Shown here piece after piece: positions 9,446 through 17,668 of a DNA stretch of 64,000 nt. A program made the translations under genes and the position numbers. Source of the stretch: Flammeovirgaceae bacterium UBA5008 (lineage in GTDB: Bacteria; Bacteroidota; Bacteroidia; Cytophagales; Cyclobacteriaceae); assembly GCA_002398365.1 (NCBI GenBank), contig DGYK01000063.1, forward strand, positions 377,753 to 441,752, in the 5' to 3' direction. Position 1 is the stretch's first letter; each line of letters starts with the position of its first letter. Below the pieces are notes generated by a model, which did not search any database, had not been told where the DNA came from, and worked only from the letters and a program-made list of their open reading frames with translations.

Positions 9446-9500
9446 CACTAAACCAAGGGTTACCTAGTTAGTCTAATTGCTATCCACGGACACACATCTT

Positions 9501-9752
9501 ATGAGAGCTACATCTGAAGTTTACAAAGGGATAGAGTTTGTTCGTATCTCATCTCTCCCCGAAGATCAAAAATCAGCCATTTGGAGTTCATTCGATCGCG
9601 AAAAAATAATTAAAATTTTGAAGACAGATGCGCTCATGAACGACTGCATTCTGTATCGCGATTATCTGGATTGGCTCGGACAATCTCGTAGCAAAGTCAT
9701 TGAGGTAAAAAATTCGGTAGAGGATCAATCTGTTTTACTCCGAACCGCCTAA
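9501..9752 (+). CDS. Small conserved-looking protein of unknown function
   Basis: An 83-residue soluble protein from ATG 9501 (91 residues if TTG 9477 is used). There is no signal peptide or membrane segment. The sequence has a helix-rich look (REKIIKILKTDALMNDCILYRDYLDWLGQ) and normal codon use. It is preceded by a TAACTTTG element and followed by a 363-bp spacer with DnaA-box-like sites. I do not recognise the family. The predicted protein could be a small regulatory or structural protein, but nothing visible supports a specific role. Confidence 0.6.
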   Translation: MRATSEVYKGIEFVRISSLPEDQKSAIWSSFDREKIIKILKTDALMNDCILYRDYLDWLGQSRSKVIEVKNSVEDQSVLLRTA

Positions 9753-9767
9753 GTTTTTTCCTAACAC

Positions 9768-9981
9768 TTATCCACAAGGCGCAAGTGTGTCGGGAGTAAT
9801 CCAAAAATGTTACATGCTCAACGGGAAGGTACTCCCTTTCTATACTACTGAAAATCATCTATTTACGATCCTCTCATTTATTTCATCTTCATAGTTGTCC
9901 ACAAAGAAGTGATTAATCAAAATTGATCTAAATAACTGTAATTCAGTTATTTATGGCTTCATACTCCGATAATGTGGATAA
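9768..9981. other. Intergenic DnaA-box cluster (two perfect boxes, one near-match)
   Basis: The spacer 9753-10115 is the only gap above 300 bp in the window. It holds two perfect DnaA boxes, TTATCCACA at 9768-9776 and its reverse complement TGTGGATAA at 9973-9981. A one-mismatch box, TTGTCCACA, lies at 9895-9903. The right part is AT-rich. About two perfect 9-mers would be expected by chance in the whole 64 kb. The cluster could be a DnaA-regulated promoter, a DnaA-titration site or part of an origin, and it is weaker than the cluster at 33.6-33.8 kb. Confidence 0.45.
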
Positions 9982-10091
9982 CTGGTCTTTTTTGTGGACT
10001 ACTTTTTTACCTTATTTCCTTGCTTTTATTGCGTTGTTGCAAGTAATACTTCCATTTATAAAACTTACACTGTAGAGATGCTTTTTCGACT

Positions 10092-10099
10092 TAATTTTG
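10092..10099 (+). promoter_or_regulatory. Bacteroidota-type -7 promoter element (TAATTTTG)
   Basis: A perfect TAnnTTTG match ends 16 bp before the ATG of the TlpA-like gene, leaving a leader of about ten bases. No convincing -33 element is visible. Confidence 0.45.
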
Positions 10100-10115
10100 T
10101 ACTCCTCATTTACCT

Positions 10116-10592
10116 ATGAAACGATACCTTATATTGATTTTTTGGTCGATCTCTTTCCCGGTTTTCAGTCAGGAGATTGAGTCGATTAAACTCGCTGACT
10201 TTCAAAAAATTTTACAATCTCCCAACGAGAAGGTGCTGGTTATAAACTTTTGGGCTACTTGGTGTGCTCCATGTATTAAAGAGCTGCCTTTGCTGGAAAA
10301 GCTTCACCGCGAAAACCCCAATGCTCAAGTTCTGTTAGTAAGCATGGACTATGATTTAGATCCCGATATTGAAAAAGTAGTTCGCTTTCAGAATCGCAAA
10401 AAGTTGCAAGCCAAAATTCTGTTTCTAACCGAAAATGATCCAAATGCGTGGATCGACAAAATTGATAAGCGTTGGTCAGGCGCGCTACCCACCACATTGG
10501 TAATCAATACAAAAACCAAAAAGCGCGAATTGGTTCAAGGTGAACTTGCTGAAGGCCAATTAGAAGAATTAATTAAAAAAATAAACAACTAA
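10116..10592 (+). CDS. TlpA-like exported thioredoxin-fold protein
   Basis: 158 residues with a signal peptide (MKRYLILIFWSISFPVFSQ) and a single thioredoxin domain. The redox motif WCAPC places cysteines at residues 50 and 53, in the context NFWATWCAPCIKELP typical of TlpA/ResA periplasmic oxidoreductases. The cis-proline lies in the GALPTTLVIN segment. It probably reduces or isomerises disulfides of exported proteins or cytochrome maturation partners; the partner is not apparent. A second thioredoxin-fold gene follows after 12 bp, so the pair is likely co-transcribed from the promoter-like TAATTTTG just upstream. Confidence 0.9.
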   Translation: MKRYLILIFWSISFPVFSQEIESIKLADFQKILQSPNEKVLVINFWATWCAPCIKELPLLEKLHRENPNAQVLLVSMDYDLDPDIEKVVRFQNRKKLQAKILFLTENDPNAWIDKIDKRWSGALPTTLVINTKTKKRELVQGELAEGQLEELIKKINN

Positions 10593-10604
10593 ATTTTAAT
10601 AAAT

Positions 10605-11201
10605 ATGAAAGCTCTGTTTTTATCATTGATCATGGCGTTGTTGTGGGCGGGTGCTCCCATCAAAGAAGGGTACGAAGTGGGTGATACAGCCGCTGACTTC
10701 AAACTTAAAAATGTAGACGGCAAAATGGTATCCTTAGGCGATTATAAAAACGCGAAAGGGTTTATTGTGATTTTTGACTGCAATACCTGTCCCTATTCAA
10801 AAGCATACAACGAGCGCATTATTGCACTCAACAAAAAATATGCCTCGGTTGGATATCCGGTTGTTGCCATTAACTCAAATGATCCTTCAAAATCTTCAGG
10901 CGACTCTTTTGAGGAAATGGTGCGTGTGGCCAAAGAAAAAGGATATGAGTTTCCATATTTAGTAGATGAGTCTCAAACCGTAGCCAAATCATTTGGCGCT
11001 ACTAACACGCCTCACGTTTTTGTGCTTACCAAAGATTTGAAAGTGGCCTACATTGGTGCCATTGATGACAGCGCCCGCAAAGCGGAAGCCGTTACTAAAA
11101 AATATGTAGAAACTGCCGTGGATGAATTACTAGCCGGAAAAAAAGTGTCTACTTCAAAAACCAAAGCAATTGGCTGCGGCATTAAGTGGAAAAGCGTTTA
11201 A
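10605..11201 (+). CDS. Exported redoxin/AhpC-TSA-like thioredoxin family protein
   Basis: 198 residues with a short N-terminal hydrophobic signal and a redoxin domain beginning EVGDTAADFKLKNVDGK. The active-site motif is DCNTCPYSK (Cys59 and Cys62), which resembles the family with FNTCPYAK-type sites rather than a classic peroxiredoxin TxxC site. The segment NTPHVFVLTKD contains the cis-proline. It probably works in the periplasm with the preceding TlpA-like protein. A strong hairpin terminator lies just downstream. Peroxidase versus disulfide-exchange activity cannot be decided here. Confidence 0.86.
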   Translation: MKALFLSLIMALLWAGAPIKEGYEVGDTAADFKLKNVDGKMVSLGDYKNAKGFIVIFDCNTCPYSKAYNERIIALNKKYASVGYPVVAINSNDPSKSSGDSFEEMVRVAKEKGYEFPYLVDESQTVAKSFGATNTPHVFVLTKDLKVAYIGAIDDSARKAEAVTKKYVETAVDELLAGKKVSTSKTKAIGCGIKWKSV

Positions 11202-11218
11202 TTACTTAGTTAGTAAGC

Positions 11219-11251
11219 AAAAGAGGTCGCCTGTGAGCGACCTCTTTTATT
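11219..11251. terminator. Bidirectional intrinsic terminator
   Basis: A 12-bp perfect stem (AAAAGAGGTCGC paired with GCGACCTCTTTT) with a six-base loop sits between two convergent genes. T-rich tails on both strands suggest that it stops transcription from both sides. Confidence 0.9.
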
Positions 11252-11267
11252 TCGAGCATATTAATAC

Positions 11268-12581
11268 TTACTTCTTATTCAAATATTCAACCGTCAGATT
11301 GAGCATAGCTTTTAATCCAGTTAACATACCGCTTTCGTCAATATAAAAATCAGGTGTGTGATGTGCAGATGTTTTTGCCGGATCCGCATCCAACGGCATG
11401 CCGCCAACGAAAAAGAAAAATCCGGGTACTTTTTGTGCAAAGAATGAAAAATCTTCGGCACCTGTTACTGCCGGAATAAGCTTCACATGATCTTTGCCCG
11501 CTACACGCTCTAAAGTTGGCACTGCCCACGAAGTCAGTGGCACATCATTGTACGTTACCGGATAGCCTCTGATAATTTCTACTTCTGCTTTCGCGCCCAT
11601 TCCTTTTGCTGTATTCTCCGCAATGCTCTTTATCTTCTCGTGCACTTGCTCTTGCATTTTGTTATCGAGTGTGCGAATGGTGCCGGCCATCTCTACCGTT
11701 TCCGGAATGATATTGTTACGCACACCTCCGGTGATCTTGCCAATCGTAACAACGGCCGCAGCATTTGTCAATTCTAACTGACGACTGACAATTGTCTGCA
11801 AAGAGTTTATAATCTGCGCTGATACAACAATGGGGTCAACTCCATTCCAAGGCGCTGCACCGTGTGTCTGGCGGCCAGTTACTTTAATATTGAGTTGATC
11901 TACTGCCGCCATCATTCCCTCCGGGCGATAGGTAAGTGTTCCTACAGGCGTAAGCGAACTGATGTGCAGTCCAAATACCGCATCTACTTTCGGATTGTCC
12001 AGCGCACCTTCCTTGATCATCAGTGCCGCTCCACCTTCTTCACCGGGAGGCGCTCCCTCTTCTGCAGGTTGAAACAAAAATACAATGGTGCCTTTCAGAT
12101 CGGCTTTCATTTTAGTTAAGATCTCGGCAGCACCCATTAAGATGGCAATGTGTGTATCGTGGCCGCAAGCGTGCATCACACCTACCGATTGACCTAAGTA
12201 TTCGCTTTTTTCTTTGGATGCAAATGGCAAACTATTTCGTTCTACAACAGGTAGTCCGTCAATATCTGCGCGAAGAGCGATGGTCGGTCCGGGTTTACCG
12301 GTACGCAGAATGGCAACAGCTCCGGTTTTCGCTACGGGGTATTTTACTTCTAATCCAAGTGCTTTTAAATGTTCAGCAATCTTGGCTCCGGTTTTAAATT
12401 CGCGATTCGAAAGCTCCGGAAATTGATGGAAGTGTCTTCTCCATTCAATTACCTTTTTCTCCATTTCAGTCGCTTGCTGATTCAGCTTCGCGATTACCTT
12501 AGGATTTGTTTGTGCCTGGCATAACGTAGATGCCAGCATGGCGATAAGAACAAATGCACTTGTTCCTTTCCAGAATTTCAT
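11268..12581 (-). CDS. M20 family metallopeptidase / amidohydrolase, exported
   Basis: About 437 residues. The start MKFWKGTSAF at 12581 gives a signal peptide ending LCQAQ; a second ATG two codons earlier (12587) is possible. The M20D amidohydrolase pattern is clear: RRHFHQFPELS, ALRADIDGLPV, MHACGHDTHIA, FQPAEEGAPPGEEGGA and TGAEDFSFFAQKVPG. These carry the metal-binding His, Asp and Glu residues of N-acyl-amino-acid amidohydrolases (hippurate hydrolase/IAA-amino-acid hydrolase-like). It probably hydrolyses N-acylated amino acids or small peptides outside the cytoplasm. It is monocistronic, with a shared terminator at its 3' end. Confidence 0.92.
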   Translation of the reverse strand: MKFWKGTSAFVLIAMLASTLCQAQTNPKVIAKLNQQATEMEKKVIEWRRHFHQFPELSNREFKTGAKIAEHLKALGLEVKYPVAKTGAVAILRTGKPGPTIALRADIDGLPVVERNSLPFASKEKSEYLGQSVGVMHACGHDTHIAILMGAAEILTKMKADLKGTIVFLFQPAEEGAPPGEEGGAALMIKEGALDNPKVDAVFGLHISSLTPVGTLTYRPEGMMAAVDQLNIKVTGRQTHGAAPWNGVDPIVVSAQIINSLQTIVSRQLELTNAAAVVTIGKITGGVRNNIIPETVEMAGTIRTLDNKMQEQVHEKIKSIAENTAKGMGAKAEVEIIRGYPVTYNDVPLTSWAVPTLERVAGKDHVKLIPAVTGAEDFSFFAQKVPGFFFFVGGMPLDADPAKTSAHHTPDFYIDESGMLTGLKAMLNLTVEYLNKK

Positions 12582-12663
12582 TGTCATAGATTTGTAGATT
12601 CGGTTGAACCCGAAAGTAAGAAAAGAGTAGAATATATTTTGCGATTATTACACCTAGTAATCG

Positions 12664-13839
12664 CTATTCCACAAACAATACCAATCCTTTCAAATATTCT
12701 CCTTCCGGATGGAAGATTGAAACAGGGTGATCGGCCGGCTGTGAAAGATGATGCAATACTTTGATCGTTTTGCCTGCCTGAATGGCTGCTGAAACCACGG
12801 TGTCATAAAACAATTGTCGGTCTACTACCTGCGAGCACGAGAATGTGAATATAATTCCTCCCGGTTGTATCATCTTCATCGCTTCGGCATTCAGTCGCTG
12901 GTAGCCTTTCATCGCCTGATGCTTCGCGTCTTTATGCTTGGCAAAAGCAGGAGGATCGAGTATGATAAAGTCATAAACATCTTTTTTGTCTTTGAGAAAG
13001 TCGAATGTATCGCTGTCAAAGCTTTCATGTTGTTGTGCATCAAAACCATTGAGTTCAATATTCTTGCGTGTCATCTGCACGGCCCGCTCCGATGAATCAA
13101 CCGAGTGAACTAATTCCGCGCCTCCCGCTAATGCATAAATCGAAAATCCTCCGGTATAACAAAATGTGTTCAACACTTTCTTTCCTTTTGCTAACTCCCC
13201 TACCAACTTTCGGTTCTCTCGCTGATCTAGGAAGAAGCCGGTCTTCTGTCCCTCCTCCCAGTCCACCAAAAATTTATTACCGTGCTCCAGGGCTACGTGC
13301 GGAGTTGCGGCCATCCCGAATAAATATTCGTTTTCTGTTTTTGTGGGAAGTGTGCCTTGACTTTTATAATAAACAGCCGTGATCGATCCATCCATTACCT
13401 CCACCAATGCATTGGCAATCATGGCACGATCGGCATGCATACCGGCTGAATGTGCCTGCATTACGGCTACTGATTGGTAGATATCGATAATCAAACCGGG
13501 CAAGCCATCGCCTTCACCGTGCACCAAACGGTACGAGTTTGTTTGATCTGAAATGACTTGCGTAGCCATTCGTTGCTGAAATGCCTTGCTCAATTTTTCG
13601 TGAAAAACACGATCCGTTGGTTTGTTCGCTGAAAATGTAATGGCCCGAACCGTAATAGTTCCTTTTTGGTAATGGCCAAAGGCCAATGTTTTTTTAGAAG
13701 CATCACGAACTTCCACCCAATCGCCATCGTGGGGAGTTCCTTCCGTTGATTGGATGGCTCCGGAAAAGATCCATGGGTGATAACGCCTGATGGAATGATC
13801 TCTACCTTGTTTTAATGATATAACTCCCCTAATTTCCAT
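12664..13839 (-). CDS. rlmI: RlmI-like 23S rRNA (cytosine-C5) methyltransferase with PUA domain
   Basis: 391 residues, the normal length for the RlmI/RlmK-type Cys-independent class I methyltransferases. An N-terminal PUA-like domain (about 1-75, SLKQGRDHSIRRYHPWIFSG) is followed by the SAM-binding fold. VLNTFCYTGGFSIYA is motif I, VHSVDSS follows, and DFIILDPPAFAKHK near residue 295 is the catalytic loop. FTFSCSQVV completes the set. It should methylate cytosine 1962 (E. coli numbering) of 23S rRNA; exact target specificity is inferred from homology. It is divergent from the MORN lipoprotein gene. Confidence 0.88.
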   Translation of the reverse strand: MEIRGVISLKQGRDHSIRRYHPWIFSGAIQSTEGTPHDGDWVEVRDASKKTLAFGHYQKGTITVRAITFSANKPTDRVFHEKLSKAFQQRMATQVISDQTNSYRLVHGEGDGLPGLIIDIYQSVAVMQAHSAGMHADRAMIANALVEVMDGSITAVYYKSQGTLPTKTENEYLFGMAATPHVALEHGNKFLVDWEEGQKTGFFLDQRENRKLVGELAKGKKVLNTFCYTGGFSIYALAGGAELVHSVDSSERAVQMTRKNIELNGFDAQQHESFDSDTFDFLKDKKDVYDFIILDPPAFAKHKDAKHQAMKGYQRLNAEAMKMIQPGGIIFTFSCSQVVDRQLFYDTVVSAAIQAGKTIKVLHHLSQPADHPVSIFHPEGEYLKGLVLFVE

Positions 13840-13883
13840 TTTTGCTTTCCGGTTAGGCCTTGACGAAAAGTAAAGTTAGTTAA

Positions 13884-13891
13884 TATATTTG
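13884..13891 (+). promoter_or_regulatory. Bacteroidota-type promoter, -7 TATATTTG with upstream TTG
   Basis: A perfect TAnnTTTG lies 18 bp before the ATG at 13910, with a TTG about 21 bases upstream as a possible -33. This argues that the in-frame TTG at 13889, which lies inside the element, is not the start codon of the downstream gene. Confidence 0.55.
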
Positions 13892-13909
13892 GCCTCTAAA
13901 TTTTCATGT

Positions 13910-14500
13910 ATGATTCGATGGATTGCTTTGGCCCTCATTGTTTGCGCGTGTACAAGCACCGAAAAAGAAACGAAGGCTGACAACACTGCTTCATCTGTAG
14001 CCGATGGTGCTGGTATACCTGCCGATGCGCTAAAAGAAGAGTTTACCGATTCTAAGGGCATGACCCGAGTTACTCTTTCAGTAGATGGCGGCTCCAAGTC
14101 AGCCGATGGGACGTATGTAAATGGAAAAAGGGAAGGTGTGTGGACAGAGTATTATACCAATGGATTAGTCAAAACCGTCACTTCATATGTAAATGGTGAG
14201 AAAGAAGGCTTGTATATGGAACTGAATAACAGTGGTCAAATAACCAAACGGTTTTACTATCATAAAGGCCTGCGCCACGGTGATTATAAAGAATACAATT
14301 ATTCCAATTTAAAGGAAGAACGGATTTATCGCTTTGGTAAAATCGAAGGTACTGTAAAAATCTATTACGATAACTTACGTATCATGGAGGAGGGTAATTA
14401 CAAAAATGGCGTACGCGATGGCGTTTCCAAATGGTACGATCCGGATGGTAAGGTATCCATTGAATATGAATACAAAAACGGAGAGCTTATCAAAAAATAG
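13910..14500 (+). CDS. MORN-variant repeat lipoprotein
   Basis: About 196 residues from ATG 13910. The N-terminus MIRWIALALIVCAC gives a short lipoprotein signal. After a linker there are about five repeats of the toxin-antitoxin/MORN-variant type (NGKREGVWTEYYTNG, NGEKEGLYMELNNSG, KGLRHGDYKEYN, NGVRDGVSKWYDPDG, then a final YKNGELIKK). Such repeats form a beta-strand ladder and are common in Bacteroidota envelope lipoproteins, where their partners are mostly unknown. The Pfam label toxin-antitoxin system repeat should not be taken as evidence of a toxin. Confidence 0.82.
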   Translation: MIRWIALALIVCACTSTEKETKADNTASSVADGAGIPADALKEEFTDSKGMTRVTLSVDGGSKSADGTYVNGKREGVWTEYYTNGLVKTVTSYVNGEKEGLYMELNNSGQITKRFYYHKGLRHGDYKEYNYSNLKEERIYRFGKIEGTVKIYYDNLRIMEEGNYKNGVRDGVSKWYDPDGKVSIEYEYKNGELIKK

Positions 14501-14655
14501 GCGATAAACTTTTTTTGCGTCCATCACGTTGTTAGTCTACCATCAAGAAAGGAGATTTCGGTTATGTGAAAAAATTTGAAATTCATTCAACTTTTTAATC
14601 GAGAGCATCATCTCTCTTCGCGGAAAAAATTTTTCAATCTAAATTCTACAGTACT

Positions 14656-16167
14656 ATGAAACGATTCAGTTCATTATTACTGGCTGCCATTTTGGGAAGC
14701 TTCATTACTTTGGCAGCCAACTACTGGCTAGGTAATCGCTCCGGCCAAAATGTAAAAATAGAACACATCAGTGGTGTACCCACCAGCCAGGTAGCTTATC
14801 GAATCAATGAAAAAGGTGAAGCCGTTGCGCTGGATTTTGCCGGAACAGCCGAAAAAGTAACGCAGGCAGTGGTACACATCAAATCCTCACAAACCGGCAA
14901 CGCTATTGCCCGCGAGCGTGATGCCGATGATCCGTTCCGCTTTTTCTTCGGCCCCAACGGCCCGATGGAAAGAGGTCCATCACAAAGTACCGGCTCTGGT
15001 GTAATCATCAATCCCGATGGCTATATTGTAACCAACAATCACGTAGTAAAAGATGCCGATGTGGTAGAGGTAACTCTCAGCGACAACCGATCTTTCAAAG
15101 CGGAAGTAATCGGTACGGATCCTGACACTGATTTAGCTGTCATTAAAGTCAATCAAAAAGATTTGCCTTTCCTTTCGTTTGTCGACTCTGATAAATCGCG
15201 CGTAGGCGAGTGGGTGTTGGCCGTAGGCAATCCGTTCAACCTGAACAGCACCGTCACAGCTGGCATCATCAGTGCCAAAGGAAGAAATATCAACATCATC
15301 AACTCCAACAATCCTGCCGTACGAAGTGGACAGCAAGCCAGCAGTGCTATTGAGTCGTTTATTCAAACCGATGCGGCTATTAACCCCGGAAACAGCGGTG
15401 GAGCTTTAGTGAATTTAGACGGAGGCCTTTTAGGAATTAACACCGCCATTGCCAGCAACACCGGTTCGTATGCCGGTTATGGATTTGCCGTACCCGCCAA
15501 CATCGTTAGCAAAATTGTGGAAGACCTATTGGCGTATGGCACCGTGCAGCGCGGATGGTTGGGCGTGCAGGTGGGTAATGTTACCAGCGACCTTAAAAAA
15601 GAATTTGACCTTTCGGTGAATGAAGGCGCCTACATCTCGGGTTTTGCTGAGGATGGTAAAAGTGCCGCTAAAGATGCCGGTGTGAAAGAAGGCGATGTAG
15701 TGGTGAAGATTGACGAAACTCCTATCAAATCGAGTACAGCTTTGATTGAATATATTGGCCGCAAAAGACCGGGAGATAAAATTTCGATGACGATTGACCG
15801 CAAAGGAAAAACCGTGGTAGTGCCCGTAGTGCTCAAAAACAAAGAAGGAAAAGTTGGAACCGTGAAGCGGGAAGAGAAAGAAGGCGTAGCTACACTCGGC
15901 CTTCAGCTAGAAGACTTGGACAGCAAGGCGTTAAGTCGTTTGGATTTAGAAAATGGTGTGAAGGTAAAGGCGTTGGAAAATGGCAAGGTGGAAAAGTACA
16001 CCGACATGCGCGAAGGTTTTATAATTACACGAATTGATAATGTAGTGGTAAAATCTGTCAGCGATGTGAATGCTATCTTGAAAAAGAAAAAGTCAGGTGA
16101 CTTGATCACTTTTGAAGGTGTTTACCCTGACTATCCACGGGAGTATATATATGCATTGAGAATGTAA
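14656..16167 (+). CDS. HtrA/DegP-family periplasmic serine protease
   Basis: A 503-residue Do-like serine endoprotease for misfolded envelope proteins. An N-terminal signal-anchor (about 6-25) is followed by a trypsin-like domain with the catalytic triad His129 (TNNHVV), Asp159 (TDLAV) and Ser247 (NPGNSGGA). Two PDZ domains follow: PDZ1 around 290-385 (GWLGVQVGNV) and PDZ2 around 405-500 (TLGLQLEDLD). The protein is full length with all key residues. The 155-bp upstream spacer contains a short GAGAG/CTCTC hairpin and could hold stress-responsive control, but no clear promoter consensus is seen. DegP and DegQ types cannot be separated here. Confidence 0.95.
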   Translation: MKRFSSLLLAAILGSFITLAANYWLGNRSGQNVKIEHISGVPTSQVAYRINEKGEAVALDFAGTAEKVTQAVVHIKSSQTGNAIARERDADDPFRFFFGPNGPMERGPSQSTGSGVIINPDGYIVTNNHVVKDADVVEVTLSDNRSFKAEVIGTDPDTDLAVIKVNQKDLPFLSFVDSDKSRVGEWVLAVGNPFNLNSTVTAGIISAKGRNINIINSNNPAVRSGQQASSAIESFIQTDAAINPGNSGGALVNLDGGLLGINTAIASNTGSYAGYGFAVPANIVSKIVEDLLAYGTVQRGWLGVQVGNVTSDLKKEFDLSVNEGAYISGFAEDGKSAAKDAGVKEGDVVVKIDETPIKSSTALIEYIGRKRPGDKISMTIDRKGKTVVVPVVLKNKEGKVGTVKREEKEGVATLGLQLEDLDSKALSRLDLENGVKVKALENGKVEKYTDMREGFIITRIDNVVVKSVSDVNAILKKKKSGDLITFEGVYPDYPREYIYALRM

Positions 16168-16185
16168 ACTAAACCAGCTTAATTT

Positions 16186-16359
16186 ATGAGAAGGTTATTT
16201 AAGAAAGGCGAACGTGTTCGCAGTAAGATTGACGGGAAAGTGATGGAGGTGCTGAAGTACATCAAAAACAATTGGATTCAGGTGAAATCCTTTGACCTCG
16301 AATCGAAAGAGGTGCGAACGGCCAAGATTAAAGAAGACAAGCTGAGTAAGGCAGCATAA
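16186..16359 (+). CDS. 57-residue basic protein, DUF2158-like
   Basis: An open frame from ATG 16186 to TAA 16357-16359, directly followed by a strong terminator. The product is rich in Lys and Arg and starts MRRLFKKGERVRSKIDGKV, then a single Trp-containing strand and a charged tail. The pattern of a short SH3-like beta barrel (KGERVRSK near the start, NNWIQVKSF in the middle) resembles the DUF2158 family of small proteins. The 18-bp gap after htrA suggests co-transcription with the protease. Function is unknown. Confidence 0.7.
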   Translation: MRRLFKKGERVRSKIDGKVMEVLKYIKNNWIQVKSFDLESKEVRTAKIKEDKLSKAA

Positions 16360-16394
16360 AAAAAAGAGCCTCGCAGAAATGCGGGGCTTTTTTA
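16358..16394 (+). terminator. Intrinsic terminator after htrA and the small gene
   Basis: An 8-bp stem (AGCCTCGC with GCGGGGCT, one wobble pair), a six-base loop and a T6 run. A long A-run on the 5' side could also make it work on the minus strand. Confidence 0.88.
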
Positions 16395-16415
16395 TGAACA
16401 CCCACTCAAACAAAC

Positions 16416-16423
16416 TACTTTTG
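16416..16423 (+). promoter_or_regulatory. Bacteroidota-type -7 promoter element (TACTTTTG) for ispH
   Basis: A perfect TAnnTTTG lies between the preceding terminator and ispH. It predicts a transcript start near 16430, upstream of the conserved N-terminus of IspH, and so supports initiation near 16448 rather than at the downstream GTG. Confidence 0.5.
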
Positions 16424-16447
16424 AATGTTGTTTTAAAGTAAACTCTT

Positions 16448-17668
16448 ATCAAAAAGTTCGACATACCCGCCTATTATCGCTCTTCCATCACCGGAAGGGT
16501 AAAAGAAGCACGCAGAAAAAAAGATCTGCGCAAGCAAGATTTCTCTCCCGCAGTGTTGGACTTTGGTGCAGTTCAATTTTTTATCGCACGCCATTTTGGG
16601 TTTTGTTATGGTGTTGAAAATGCCATCGAGATTAGCTATCGGGCGCTGGAAGAAAATCCAGATAAGAATGTGTACCTGCTCAGCCAGATGATACATAATC
16701 AGGAAGTAAACCGCGACTTACAAAGTCGGGGTATTCGTTTTATTATGGATACGGATGGTTCACATTTTATTCCCTGGGAGGGCATTCATGCCGGAGATGT
16801 AGTGATTATTCCTGCATTTGGAACAACCTTGGAAATTGAAAAATTGCTAATCGACAAAGGCGTAGATGTACAGAAATATAACACCACCTGTCCTTTTGTA
16901 GAGAAAGTGTGGAATCGCGCTGAAAAACTAGGTCAGGAAAATTACACGATCATCATTCACGGCAAACCTAAGCATGAAGAAACGCGTGCTACTTTTTCGC
17001 ACAGTGCAGGCCAAGGCCACTCGGTGATTGTGCGCGACATGGATGATGCCATCCGGCTTAGCAATTACATTACCGGCAGTAAAACACACGAAGAATTTTT
17101 CGAAGAGTTCAAAGGAAAGTTTTCCGATGGCTTCGATCCGTCTCTTCATCTACAGCGCGTTGGTGTGGTAAATCAAACAACCATGCTCGCCACTGAAACG
17201 CAAGCCATTGCCGACTTTTTTAAACAAGTGATGATGACGCGCTATGGCGAAAGTGACATCAAAAATCATTTTGCAGACACGCGCGATACACTCTGCTACG
17301 CTACCAACGACAATCAGGATGCTACTTACGAACTGTTGAAGACCGATGCTGATCTCGCCATTGTAGTTGGCGGTTATAATAGCTCAAATACTTCCCACAT
17401 CGTAGAGTTGTGTGAACGTCAATTCAAAACGTATTTCATTCATTCAGCCGAAGAGATTAAATCATCCAAAGAAATTCAACATTTCAACTACACGAGAAAA
17501 GAACTTTTGACTACTTACGAATTTCTTCCGAAAAAATCTCCCTTGAAGATCATTCTTACAAGTGGCGCATCCTGTCCTGATACCTTGGTGGACCAGGTGA
17601 TGCTGAAACTGGTGAGCTATTTTGATCAGGCAAAAAGTCTGGACGAAGTATTGGCGGAATACCAATGA
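16448..17668 (+). CDS. ispH: 4-hydroxy-3-methylbut-2-enyl diphosphate reductase (long form)
   Basis: IspH is the [4Fe-4S] enzyme of the last MEP-pathway step, making IPP and DMAPP from HMBPP. The three cluster cysteines are in FGFCYGVE (Cys53 counted from 16448), TTCPFVEKVW and SGASCPD. The long form of about 400 residues has an N-terminal extension. Here the extension (KKFDIPAYYRSS, then KDLRKQDFSPAVLDFG) is encoded upstream of the first ATG/GTG/TTG (GTG 16553). An in-frame TAA at 16439 bounds it, leaving ATC at 16448 as a possible non-canonical start that gives 406 residues. The conservative start is 16553 (371 residues). The stop overlaps the next gene by 4 bp. Confidence 0.9.
   Translation: MKKFDIPAYYRSSITGRVKEARRKKDLRKQDFSPAVLDFGAVQFFIARHFGFCYGVENAIEISYRALEENPDKNVYLLSQMIHNQEVNRDLQSRGIRFIMDTDGSHFIPWEGIHAGDVVIIPAFGTTLEIEKLLIDKGVDVQKYNTTCPFVEKVWNRAEKLGQENYTIIIHGKPKHEETRATFSHSAGQGHSVIVRDMDDAIRLSNYITGSKTHEEFFEEFKGKFSDGFDPSLHLQRVGVVNQTTMLATETQAIADFFKQVMMTRYGESDIKNHFADTRDTLCYATNDNQDATYELLKTDADLAIVVGGYNSSNTSHIVELCERQFKTYFIHSAEEIKSSKEIQHFNYTRKELLTTYEFLPKKSPLKIILTSGASCPDTLVDQVMLKLVSYFDQAKSLDEVLAEYQ

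Noticed and set aside
16394..16441. Short frame ATG 16394 to TAA 16441 just before ispH
   Set aside because: It is 15 codons long, overlaps the terminator tail and contains the promoter-like TACTTTTG, so it is unlikely to be a leader peptide.
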